From: Anticarsia gemmatalis | Taxonomy: Eukaryota; Arthropoda; Insecta; Lepidoptera; Erebidae | Length of the DNA: 64,000 nucleotides | Assembly: GCF_050436995.1 (NCBI RefSeq) | Contig: NC_134754.1 | Coordinates: forward strand, 2,287,001-2,351,000 | Direction: 5' to 3' | In this document: one piece after another, positions 48,466-59,365 of the stretch | How positions within the stretch are numbered: the stretch's first letter is position 1 | Layout of the letters: each line of letters starts with the position of its first letter | Notes under the pieces: model-generated | What the model was told of the DNA's origin: nothing | Databases searched by the model: none | Seen by the model: only the letters and a program-made list of their open reading frames with translations | Position numbers and translations under genes: made by a program

Positions 48466-50423
48466 GATTTGTAGTTCAGAGACTAGACTATGTATTCGTT
48501 CTACAACATCTCCGATTGATATGACTAACACAAGATTGAAGTCTGCAAGATGTATCTTAAAAGGGAAACGAGATTTTTTTTCTAAGGCATAGGAAATATA
48601 TTTAAAGTTAGCTAATTATTCAGTAAGTGCCGTTATCTAGTGCACGAACTGCGGCAATTTATTACTTAGTCTCTTGCACTGCACACTGAATTATTGTTAT
48701 TAACCTTAGGTACTAACTAAGGAGGATAAATTGTTATTACTTTTACAGCTATACATTATCATTAACTAACTATTACAACAGTCTCCTTATGGAGACTTTT
48801 TTAAGCGTAAAGGACAATCCCTTAACACTTAAAAAAATACTTATAAAGCTGCTATAAGTAATAATAGCCATTATACAGAGTTATTAATTTAGATTGAATC
48901 TAATTTTAGACTTAGATCAACTGTCTACGTGATTAATCAATTATTCCATTCTGTTGCACCGGGTCGCAGCATTCTGTAGCAAAGTATTATTTTTACTATC
49001 GACTGAAAATATTCAGTTTCACTTGTTTATTATGAAAACATTACAGTGGCTTTAATATGAATCATCAATATTGTGTATGTTAGCTTGACGTTTTGGCACA
49101 GATTACACTGGATGAAGTCACAACGCAGTTATTAAGTTTCTTTGAGGTTTCTACTAGAACGAACTAGAAGCTTTGTAACTATATTGACCGAGTTCCAGTT
49201 TCATACTGTAGAATAAATACCAAAGACAACCCAACCATAAATTAGAATTGTTGAGGTAAATAACCCCTACATTTTAAATATGCTGGCACCTGAATTCTAA
49301 AATTCCCGACCTTAATGAGTTCCATTACCGAAAAGTGACACGAACCATCCGCAATTACCCACATCAACACTGAAATCCGAAAAGCCTCTTATCCAAACAT
49401 CTAAAGCTGATTCAATCTAACAAAAAGTAATCACGATAGAACGTAACAAGTCGTTACAAGTGGAAAGTCAATACTGGCCTGTTCAATTAAACACTGAACA
49501 TCCAAAAGGTTCGCGGGAACAAAGGTGCCGCTAAATAATTCATTGTCTGACGAACCAGAACGAAATCCTGTCGTTAAAATACAATCTCATGAACGAAATT
49601 ATGTAGTGACTTATACTAAGCAGGCTTTTTTGTTTGATCAAGGGATGGTTCTTTTAAGCTATTCTTATAAATGCTGCAACGTGAGCGGGATTTCCTATAG
49701 TCGATACTGTTGACCGAGCGTTTAACAGTGTAAATTAGTTAAAGAAAATGGTGATTTCAAATAAATTTGTGGTTCATCTGTTATTTATACAAAATGTTCA
49801 ATAATTGATACACTTCTGCGATAGTTCATAGTGGTAGAAATCGCCTGCTGCTTTACATACTTTTCGTTTAATAGTATACAGGCAGAATTCGTTCCAGTAC
49901 GAATGCACCCAGCGCCAGAATAGTAGGACGAGGTGGGATTTTGTGTAAGGAAATTGGTCCATCGCTGTGTCGAAAAATGGTGAGAACACAAATGGTTGCC
50001 ACTCTACTAGCATTTAATTTTGTGTCTAATCTCAGTCCGATTGTATGGAGCAAAAACTATTAAAATGGTCTGATGATGATGCTCTACGCCCTATTTCGGC
50101 CATAGCGACCACATCGATTCCTAAACTGTATGACGTTGAATAAGTAATGGTAAGTATAAGAAAATTTTCAACATTGATAAATAACTAAGGTCAATATTTA
50201 AATATTTCAAAAACTATCTTCATCCACTGATACCCAACTGTTTTACACATTGTGTATTTTTTCGTTTTTCTTCATCGAAAATATAATCCGCAAAGTTCGC
50301 GGGGTGAATATCAAGTAATTCTGCGGATCGCACGTGGTACTGAATACGTAACATTTGAGTAAAACGTAGGCAAAGTAGGTATTTAGTTCAGTTCATGAAT
50401 CACTCGTTAGCTCTTGTGTGAAA

Positions 50424-50442
50424 GAATGAATGAATGAATGAA
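50424..50442. repeat. (GAAT)n microsatellite
   Basis: Nearly five copies of GAAT. Confidence 0.85.
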
Positions 50443-52926
50443 CGTAGTGCATCTGTTTTTATGATTGTAATAAATCTTAACGGAAACGTCTTTATGAAGT
50501 CATTAAAAGACTTTAAATTATGTGCTTGCTTGTAATAGCTCAACTATTTATTTGCGGATTCTTATACAGTCGACTTTTTGTAAATCTATAACTATTAGTG
50601 TTTCCGCGAGACAAATATAAATCTTTCCAATTCTAATATCGTGGCAACAATTCATCTTTAGGCTTTCAAATAAGTTTTTTGCGGTAGAACAGTACTTATC
50701 TAATATCCTGATGTAATCAGCATGCTACAGATTCTCTTTGCAGTTCAGAATTTCTTATACCTGCAGCCAATTTTCTTAATTCTTACCTTTTTTCCAACAA
50801 CGTCAGTGTTGGTTTACCAGACTATGGCTGTAAAGATTTTGTATGGTTACACTTTAAAAGATCCTTACGTCAAATGTGAGTCTTTGTAACCCGCATTTTA
50901 AGCAATTATTTTAGGTAAGTTTCTAATTGTGCGAAATGTTGCTGTTAGGAACGAATGTAAGAGTAACATACACAGTTATTTTGTGTACACCCCAATCATT
51001 TCTTTTACAACAATTTTCTATATCGTCAATTCAATACGAGAACTAAGTACAGCAATCACAATTACAGAATGAATCGTGCGAAGGGCACGTTGCCTAAACT
51101 TAACGACCAGCTTCACCAAGTCCAAGCGAGGAATACGACTGTCCTCAACAGCTGCTGAGGTAATTACATACAAACGTTACTTATGCTCCGGTTCACTGAC
51201 ATAAGTCACAATGTTGTGCAATTCCTAATCTAGAGAGAGCGAGTGCAACTAAGATTATTATAGATCATGTATTGCTAAGGATAGATATAAAATGATAGAC
51301 ATATAATTAAATAGCATATATTAAGAGGCGCCTTTTCCTGCCAATTCCTACAAACTCAGTTGTCCCCATTCACATGCAATCATCTTTTGTCTATATCTGT
51401 TCATGGTCATGGATTATGACAGTACACTCGATTTTTTACTTTTCATAGATCAGTCCGTAATTATTGATGACACAAACTATCCTCTAACTGGCATCTAACC
51501 TACTACGAAGTCCTGCTATAGGCATTTTTCAAAACATATTAATAAAATACAATCAACCAACTGCAGGAGTATCTTAGCTATCTGTATTACTCGTACAAAA
51601 CAATCAAAGTAATCAGTGTACTATAACAAATTAACTGCGGTAATGCGGGGTGCTCGCTCACTGAGTTAGTAGGAAGAAAGCATCGACTAAAGAGATTAAG
51701 TACTCAACACCGGACCGCAGTAAGTGCACTAAGTCTTTATGTAAGATGTTCAGTTACGGGGAAAGATTTCAACATAATTCTCTCTTTTAATTACTCATTT
51801 CTACTTTTGGAGACGGTTTCACTTGAATTTCTGTTTCAAAATACATATTTTTGCAACGGTGGGTTTCAGTTGAAAAAGTTTAATGTTAAGATTTTATTGA
51901 ATACTTCCTGCTCAATCTATAGATATAACAAACATTACATAACCAAAGTATGAACTATAAAATCTCATACACACTTCATACAAAACAACAAATACAATTT
52001 TTGTACTACGACGTCATTCGGAGGCGAAAACGAAAATAGCAGACTTTGCATAACAGTCCCCAGCCGTAATAGGTAGGAATCATAAAGGCAATTCGCTTTG
52101 TACTCACATATCCCGGCTACTGGTCCCAAGGCGAGCGCTCACAATCTTTACAAGCGGAGTAATGTCATAAATATTATAATCAGATGAAAGCCTAAAATAT
52201 AAATACGTAAACTTCGGTCGCGGTAACGAGCTGAAAACGATTCTGTTTGTTTTCCTATTTTACCTAAAGTTGCTACAATTTATCATTGTAATTCAGAAAA
52301 TACAGAACTCCGTTACAAGTTATGTCGTCATTTTTATAGTAATGTGTTATTTCAAGTTTACTTTTAAACATAATTTAAACTTTAAAATGAAAGTATAAAG
52401 CGCCTGGCTCTTGTCTGCTGTTTTGTTAATATAAAATTTTACAACAAGTAGGTATTTGGAATCATCGTTTATTCAGACTCTTTGTAAAACTGATATTAGA
52501 TCGTAACCAGTAAACCCATGGGAAGAATATCACTAAAGCTGAGTATCAAACAAAACATATTATTATTTTGAAAAAATAAACATAAAATTTTACCTCGAAG
52601 ACAACATTCCGAACCGTCCCTAAAGTCAAATTTTGCATCACTTTCAAAAACAATATTATTGTAAAACGGACGACTGTTCCAGTCTGAACTCTATTTTCAT
52701 CAGGATAAGGTTAAATTTTATATAATTGTTATTGTAATAACTCCACATTTATTGAGTTTCAGGACTGTTATGAAGAACTCTGTAAGTGCAGTCTTGTACA
52801 CACTCTTGATACCAAAACAACTTTATTACTTTAAGAAAGGTTTTTATGACACTCGTTCAACTATCCCTCATGAATACGCGTCTAGGAAAGAAATATAGTC
52901 ATAAACAAGATATAAATTATAAAGAA

Positions 52927-53134
52927 CTAGCGGACCCGACAGACGTTGTCCTGTCTACACGTCTTTAATTTGTAAAAATTAATTAAAAAATCATTGTCCA
53001 GCGAACAACATTGTGAATCTAAACCATTCTCAGATCCCCTTGAACACACACAAAAAATTTCATCAAAATCGGTCCAGTCGTTTAAAAGAAGTTCAGTGAC
53101 ATACACACTTACAGAAGAATTATATATATAAAGA
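52927..53134 (-). mobile_element. Second non-autonomous Helitron (minus)
   Basis: Read on the minus strand it begins TCTTTATATATATAATTCTT and ends ACAACGTCTGTCGGGTCCGCTAG-wise: GACA/TGTC hairpin, then CTAG. Host bases are A before TC (T at 53135 on +) and T after CTAG (A at 52926 on +), the usual AT insertion site. The body contains ACTGGACCGATTTTGATGAA, a word common in lepidopteran repeats. The 82-codon frame across it is not a gene. Confidence 0.82.
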
Positions 53135-53328
53135 TGAGCTCTCTTCAACAAATACACCAATGCAAACAATACCATGTAGGCACATTATAATTATATTACG
53201 CCTTTTATTAAGAATAAAATTGTCTGTGTATGTCGCATGCTTTATAAAAACTTCAAGCTGACATGTCTAAACCTAACAAACCAAAATGGAATATCTTAGT
53301 TAAATTAAAAAGGCTACATACAATAGCT

Positions 53329-53379
53329 AAAATTCGGCATTACCGTATATAATGAACTAAAATAGTAATGCCGAATTTT
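53329..53379. repeat. Perfect 15-bp hairpin, 21-base loop
   Basis: AAAATTCGGCATTAC (53329-53343) and GTAATGCCGAATTTT (53365-53379). Confidence 0.9.
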
Positions 53380-53952
53380 TCTTTAAAATTTATATTAAAC
53401 GACGCAATCATTTAAACTAGCAACCAAATAAATAAAAGTAGTAAATAAAGTAGGCTCCAGTTTGGCCTCAACAAGCACTTTTTTACAGAAAGAACCAATT
53501 CACTAGGTCAGGATACTAATTAGACGGGACTTCAAAGTTTACTAATTACGGAAATCTTTGAAGTTTTGCAAAACGCTTGCTTTTACTACTAGTGAGTTTG
53601 TTAGAAGAAAATTCTGTTGCCATTTTTTACCGCCTGTTGAAATTTTAATAACAATGTAATTCTATTTATTTTGATTGCCAAATTGCTGTCATACGGCAAG
53701 ATAAGGACGTAGTTCAAAAATGAGATAAGGGTTAGGTTTTAAGTCGACCTCACTGGCTATCCAAGTGTTAGGATCGAAAAGTTTGAATAGAATTATAAAG
53801 TTTTATCAGGGGTTTGAATCCGGTATAAGTAATTCGTCAATAGTTTAGATTCCGCATTTAAGTATAATTTTATTTCGGTAACTTTTTATGCAGTAGGTAT
53901 TATTAAAATTTAAGAATGTTATGCGCATTATTACATTTAAAGTTGTTTTTTG

Positions 53953-54008
53953 TTGCCTTTTGCCTGCGACCACGCACCATTGTAACCAGCGCCGAAACGT
54001 CAGGCATT
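53953..54008 (+). repeat. Motif GCGACCACG...CGAAACGTCAGG (copy 1)
   Basis: TGCCTGCGACCACGCACC, about ten bases, then GCGCCGAAACGTCAGGCA. The outer words TGCCTG and CAGGCA pair. The second copy at 62280-62325 shares GACCACG and CGAAACGTCAG at the same spacing. Confidence 0.4.
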
Positions 54009-54544
54009 CCAAGGTAAAATGCGTGCTCTCGTTATTCTTTACTCTGCTATACAATTTAAAGTTGAAACTGAAATATCGTAAGTCGTGAAAGTTTCGACTA
54101 AAACATAATTCAACCTAAATAGCGGTTACAAAGTTAGCATGTGAAATGCTTTAAATACCGATTAGATTACATTAAAACAATTCTTGAAAGAACTCGAGCG
54201 ATAACTTACACGATATTATTTTTGTTAATTGGGTTATTCATAATCAACATCTGTGAAGTGCTTTATGTGAAGTATAGTTGGCATACAATTGTTTTGTAGT
54301 AGTATTGTGGTCTTTAACCACTTAATCATTTATAAAAAATCTTGTATCTGTTGGTAGAAGGTCGGTATTTTTTAGAATCATCTCTCTGTACATATTATTG
54401 GAAAACACTGGTTAATGATTTCAGCTTACCAGTCTACAGTTGAAACTAAACTCCTTACAGTTGCAGTCACATTTGAAATAAAAAAGCCTAATTGTAACAA
54501 TAGATCCACAATTAAAAATGAAACAATTACCGGGACTTAGTAAA

Positions 54545-54562
54545 TACTATACTATACTATAC
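54545..54562. repeat. ATACT short tandem run
   Basis: Three to four copies of ATACT. Confidence 0.7.
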
Positions 54563-56064
54563 CCTACCAGCCCCATCCCCTTGACAGTTATAGTTTTCAG
54601 TATACAAATAAAATACAAACATGAATAATGGTCTCACTTCAATTATGTCCAGAGTCATGCAGAGTCGTCACTAAAATGTCTATATAGTACGAAACATTTT
54701 CATGTATGTCCCTCAGGACTGTCGTCGGACGTCCGTTGTTCCCCCGATGCCTACAACCACTACATACAGCCTACATACACTCAATTATCAACGCTTGTAA
54801 AACGCTATATTTTAATAATTCCCACACGCATTCTCTCCAACAATTTCTCCTTTTAAAAACGTAGATTTAAAATGCAAATGAAAGTGCAGTATTAAAATAG
54901 TTTGAAAGAAATATTGAGTGTAAGTTCAGCGTAGATTGTGAGAGTTTTATCTTTCCTTTTAGTTTTAAATAGTTGGAGTATTAATGCATTGTCTTTTTAA
55001 GTTCTCTTTGGTTTCCTTTATTGGACTTCAAGCTAAAAGTTTGTATGTTAAAACGAGAAAATTGTACTCTCGTTAATTTGTTTTTGTGTTAAACATGATT
55101 GTATATTAAATCCTGTTTAAAGAGGCAATACAAATCATATAGTCTTTACTATTTTTGAAGGTAAATTATTGCATGTTTTAACTCAACTGAATTTGTTGGA
55201 ACTCTACTAACAACAATACTAGTTATGATATAAAAATCACAGCGTAATGAATTGTAATTCCATAATCGCTACGATTTAATAAGAACTGTGTTTGAAATCT
55301 AGATCTCGTTTCTTTAAAGCTAACTCCATTCAGAAGTAAACAAAGTCAAGAAAGTTTTCCCCGTATTATATTTTACTTGTTTTAATATCGCTAGACGTTG
55401 CGCAACTTTAATCTCGAAACAATGAGAAGTTTTCATTACAGTTGCAGTCGGCTCTGTTTCAATTTCATCAGAAACACAACTGCTCAATCAGGAACAATAC
55501 CGCCAACACATGTTACACAATATTCACCTCTATTTCATTAAGTTTGTGCACCATTTTCTCTTTTTTCCTCTGGCGCTCATACATTTTTGTATGTACGCTT
55601 ATGTGCATATTTTAATCCCAGTCCTATATTTTGTTACTAGCGCTTTGTTGTAAAAGCAGTATCTTTTAACTGGACATTTTATCCAAATATACTACTATGC
55701 GCAAATTGTTGAATTTGTTCTACATTCAACGCTACAATACAGTTTATTCTTGCGACTCTAAAATAAAATGACGACAATTACAAAAACTCTTTTATTTCAA
55801 TTTAATACTAATTTCACAAAGATACACATGTCGCCCGTCGCTCAAATAAACTTTAACCAATTAAATGCCCAAAATCTAACAGCTTACAAAATATTCATAA
55901 GAATCAGGTCTCGCAACAAAAAATCTGATCAAATGATGATGATGTTTAATCTGTTAATAATGATACATGATATATGTTAGTCAGCAAGCGTCCCTACACC
56001 GTTGGAAACAATAAGAAAAAAGCTATTCGTCACAAAAGAATCAAGATAGATTTTAAATTTGTAA

Positions 56065-56070
56065 TTTATT
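56065..56070 (-). terminator. Poly(A) signal AATAAA of the small-protein gene
   Basis: AATAAA on the minus strand, 88 bases after the stop codon of the 67-residue protein gene. Confidence 0.65.
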
Positions 56071-56157
56071 GTGTTGATAATGTTACATTTTTGGTCGTAG
56101 CTCTAATTAAACTATGTGACGAAGTTAGTGATGGCGATGATCCGGCAGGTGGCGTGT

Positions 56158-56281
56158 TCAGCACAGGTGCATGTCTGTGAAAGTCTTCTTGTCCTTGTAG
56201 ATGGGGCCCCACGCGCCGTAGTCCTTCTTCTGCTCCGGCTTCTTGGCGGGCTGGTACTTGGGAGCCTGGTACGTCGGTTTT
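56158..56281 (-). CDS. Small unrecognised protein, last coding exon
   Basis: The acceptor TTTGTTTGCAG (minus) is followed by A, completing the split CAA codon. Forty codons follow: KPTYQAPKYQPAKKPEQKKD, then YGAWGPIYKDKKTFTDMHLC, and TGA at 56160-56158. It is rich in Lys, Pro, Tyr and Gln, with a repeated Y-Q-x-x-K/Y-Q-P pattern and a C-terminal Cys; there is no signal peptide or membrane segment. GC content is well above the flanks, and a poly(A) signal follows at a normal distance. The joined product is 67 residues. I do not recognise a family. Confidence 0.72.
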
Positions 56282-56819
56282 CTGCAAACAAAGATGGCAT
56301 ACAATCAGAAAAATGTTCATAAAATATGTAACATTCTTTTGAGTGAAACAATTATTGATCAAATATCTGACAGAAAATCAGTCGATAATCTTTGTAAGTA
56401 TAATGCTCTAGTAAAATTCTAAGTATGTATTTATTAAAATGTTGTGTTGTAAGTAATGTAAATTATAAATAAATTTCCACCAAACTGCATTCTGTTGGCG
56501 TCCCGCCAGCGGTACAGATGAATGGAGCCATTAAATGGGAGACTACACAGGTGGATCATTAGTACATTAGGTACCTAAATGTGTGCCTACAATCTATTGT
56601 CTGTAGTATTTTACTCAAATATTCTTCACAGTTATTACTCTTCCAATTTTTCACATTAAAAAGCTTCATTAGTTCTAAAGGCATGACAGAAGTGGTACTT
56701 GTTATAGACCTCTATAAATTTTTTTACAGACTGTTATAACATGATAAAATCCTTATTTTTGCTACGCTCTTTCTAATGTTTCTGGGATAAAGTTTTCAGA
56801 GTTTGAATCGTATACTTAC
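56282..56819 (-). other. Intron of the small-protein gene
   Basis: 538 bases with donor GTAAGT (56819-56814) and acceptor TTTGTTTGCAG on the minus strand. AT-rich. Confidence 0.72.
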
Positions 56820-56899
56820 TGCATCGGAGCGGTCACGTCGAACGACTTGCAGGCGTAGTTAGCCTTGTTGGCGGTCTTGCATTCGTCTCCGCGGGCCAT
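56820..56899 (-). CDS. Small unrecognised protein, first coding exon
   Basis: The ATG at 56899 (context GTCATGG) opens 26 codons plus CA: MARGDECKTANKANYACKSF then DVTAPM(Q). Donor CA|GTAAGT. A second ATG lies in frame four codons upstream (56911, giving MLAV-M...), but with T at -3 and C at +4 it is a weak start, so the downstream one is preferred. Two Cys (residues 7 and 17) plus the C-terminal Cys 67 are the notable residues. The frame, phase and codon GC all continue into the exon at 56281. Confidence 0.7.
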
Positions 56900-57091
56900 G
56901 ACTGCTAGCATCTATCTCTTTCACGCAGGTATAGCTGATGCCGGTGGGAGGGAGATGGACGATGAGATGAGAGCGGGGTTTCTCGAGTGATCTACGGCAC
57001 GTGCTGGATGTGGGTGAGGACTGCGTGTTCCAGGCGGTTACCGGTGTTTGCCAGCCGACTGCCCTTTCTTGTGCACAGGTTTTTAGCGAGC
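56900..57091 (-). other. 5' UTR part of the same exon
   Basis: The GC-rich tract runs up to 57091, where the minus strand shows an acceptor (TTTTGTTGATTCCAG). The exon therefore starts in the 5' UTR and at least one more non-coding exon should lie at higher coordinates; it was not located. Confidence 0.5.
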
Positions 57092-59304
57092 CTGGAATCA
57101 ACAAAATCCAAATAAGAAAATTGTACACATTTTTATGATTGTCATTTGTTCCGTAGTTACTAAAAACTTACATATTTTGGAACAATTAATGATTCTTAAT
57201 CGTGAGATGTGTACATGTGTGATCAGTCGTTGATTTCATTTCTACATTGTGATTTGTTTGTGTGCAAACACCTAAAGATAACTTCCTATCACATTCAAGC
57301 TTTTGTACAGATTATTCAACAATATTTTTCTGAAATGTATCGACCAATGAAACGTCGATTTTTACCTAAGAATAACACAATATTTCGTAATCATTGATTA
57401 AAAGTTTTCTCATTTATTTCGGCCTCCTATTTTGAGCCTCTCATAATTTGCAATTCAGATAAGCAAAGTTGTCACCTTATAAAACATTTAAGGAATACTA
57501 AAACTTCTGTTATTGGTTAAAAAATGAAGGCAATCCTTCGAGATATAAATTTTATTTGTTCTTGAAATGAGGTATATTTTTGTTATGAACTTTTGAGATT
57601 ACGTTTGTGTTTTGAGATGAAAAATGTTACTTTACGACCGAAGTTATAGCCGTGTGAGGTGTTGAATAAAAAGTAACTTGACCAGGGGATGGTTTAGTAG
57701 GTAAAGATCTCACGTACCCCTCAATCCCTACGGGGTATCTTCGAGAAGTGTCTCTCGTCAAAATAAAATATTCCTCTCAAGTTTCAAACAGAAATGCGAC
57801 TATAATACAAGCACTTATACTTAAGGATCACGTCCACAATTTTTAAATTAGTCACCTAGCACTTCAGAATCTGTAAAACGAACACCCCTAGCTACTGAAA
57901 AACACACATTTTCCGTACAATCTCTTTTATTAAACAGAGGTACAGTAATTATGGAGTTAACATTACGAACAGATAACACGATAAAATCCAACATTCGCGG
58001 AAAATTTCTACTTCAAAAATATAAAAGTTAAAATAACAGTCATTTACTTTATTTCTGTAGGCCTAATCTGTAAAAAGTTGACTGTATAACGTATATTTCA
58101 TATAGCGTGGGTATAAAGGGACTAAGACAGTCGCTTATCATCATAAAGTAGAATGACAACGCACTACATAATTCCCAAGACACCGTCCTAACGTTTTTAA
58201 CTTGTTTCATTTGATGTTTTGGTATCTTAAGTGCTTTTCTTTTTACTTGGCGACTCTTGTTTCAGTTGTAATACATACTACTTTTATATTGTTGTATTAA
58301 GTTCAACGCTATTTTCATTACGCGTCTATTTCCCTAAAGGATAAAGCAGAATTGCAGTTCTCTACGCAAATCGCAGTTTATAAGGAACAAAGACTACATT
58401 TTTTACATTGGGAAATGATGAGTCATTTGAAAACGTCGCAAGACACCTGAGGTGATAAAGTTTTCTTAAAGCACGTAAACATAATCTTACAAACAAAAGA
58501 AGCAATTCTATTTTCTTTATTTAATAAAACATCCTTAACATACATATTCATAAGTATGATAATTCGCAGTACGCAGGGTTTGTATCTGTTTTAGAATTCA
58601 TTAAGGCGTGTTTACTTCGCGTCCTTTTGTTGACCTTCACGCATACGCTAATGTAATGCGTTTAGTTGCATATCTAACTACATAAAATCTACATTAACTA
58701 GGTATAATTTATATATTAATGGCTAATATACCAGTTAATCCAGATGATGCAATATGTCCGTTCCTTGTCATCATCTCGCCTTCATTATAATATTGTTTAC
58801 GCCAATTCTTTATTAATTATATTCAAATGGTCCATGAGAAAAGACGCAGTATCATTTTGACCGTTATTTTTGTCCGATCACATGAACTTGGTTTTGAATT
58901 TTGACATTTAATACACGTTATGGTAATTAGTTATTGCTGATTTTTGTTTTGTTATGTAATTGGCAGCTATATATTTACTGGTATATTTTACTCGTCAAAT
59001 TCAACTTTTCTTTTATAACTTTATTGATGCTTAAGTGAGCCAAAACACGTACGTGTGTACTATAGAAGCTACTAAAGTTTTAAAGAATTAAATGATTCAA
59101 ATGACTCTAAACAGAAAGTAGAGTAACAAGATGAAAGTTTAAAAGTTTTTCAAGTAGTTTTCAGTTGGGTATTAAAGCTGAGATGATGTTGATTTTGATT
59201 AAGACGATGACAATCAAAGATATATTACTTATTCACCTATGAATAGAAATTTTCATTCGATGCTTTCTCTAAATTACAGTTTTCTTAATCTTATATTGAG
59301 AATG

Positions 59305-59365
59305 AGCCAATCAAACGAGTTGTATAAAAATCCGCAACACGGGAGACCTTAGAAGCGATCACTCG
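59305..59365 (+). promoter_or_regulatory. Candidate TATA promoter (+ strand)
   Basis: CCAAT at 59307-59311, TATAAAAA at 59323-59330 and an initiator-like TCACT at 59359-59363. A GC-richer stretch with a possible donor (CCAG|GTGGCT near 59418) follows. It could be the start of a gene running off the right end. No coding exon was found after it. Confidence 0.33.

Larger units (their letters stand above)
46361..56064. other. Intergenic stretch (9.7 kb)
   Basis: AT-rich. Holds a partial tandem duplication of ACAGCTTCTCTCAT (47047-47082), a SINE (48250-48465), (GAAT)n at 50424-50442, an ATACT run at 54545-54562, a Helitron (52927-53134), a hairpin (53329-53379) and a repeat motif at about 53953-54008. 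No convincing gene. Confidence 0.6.

Noticed and set aside
52927..53175. 82-codon minus-strand frame
   Set aside because: Covers a Helitron; no protein features.
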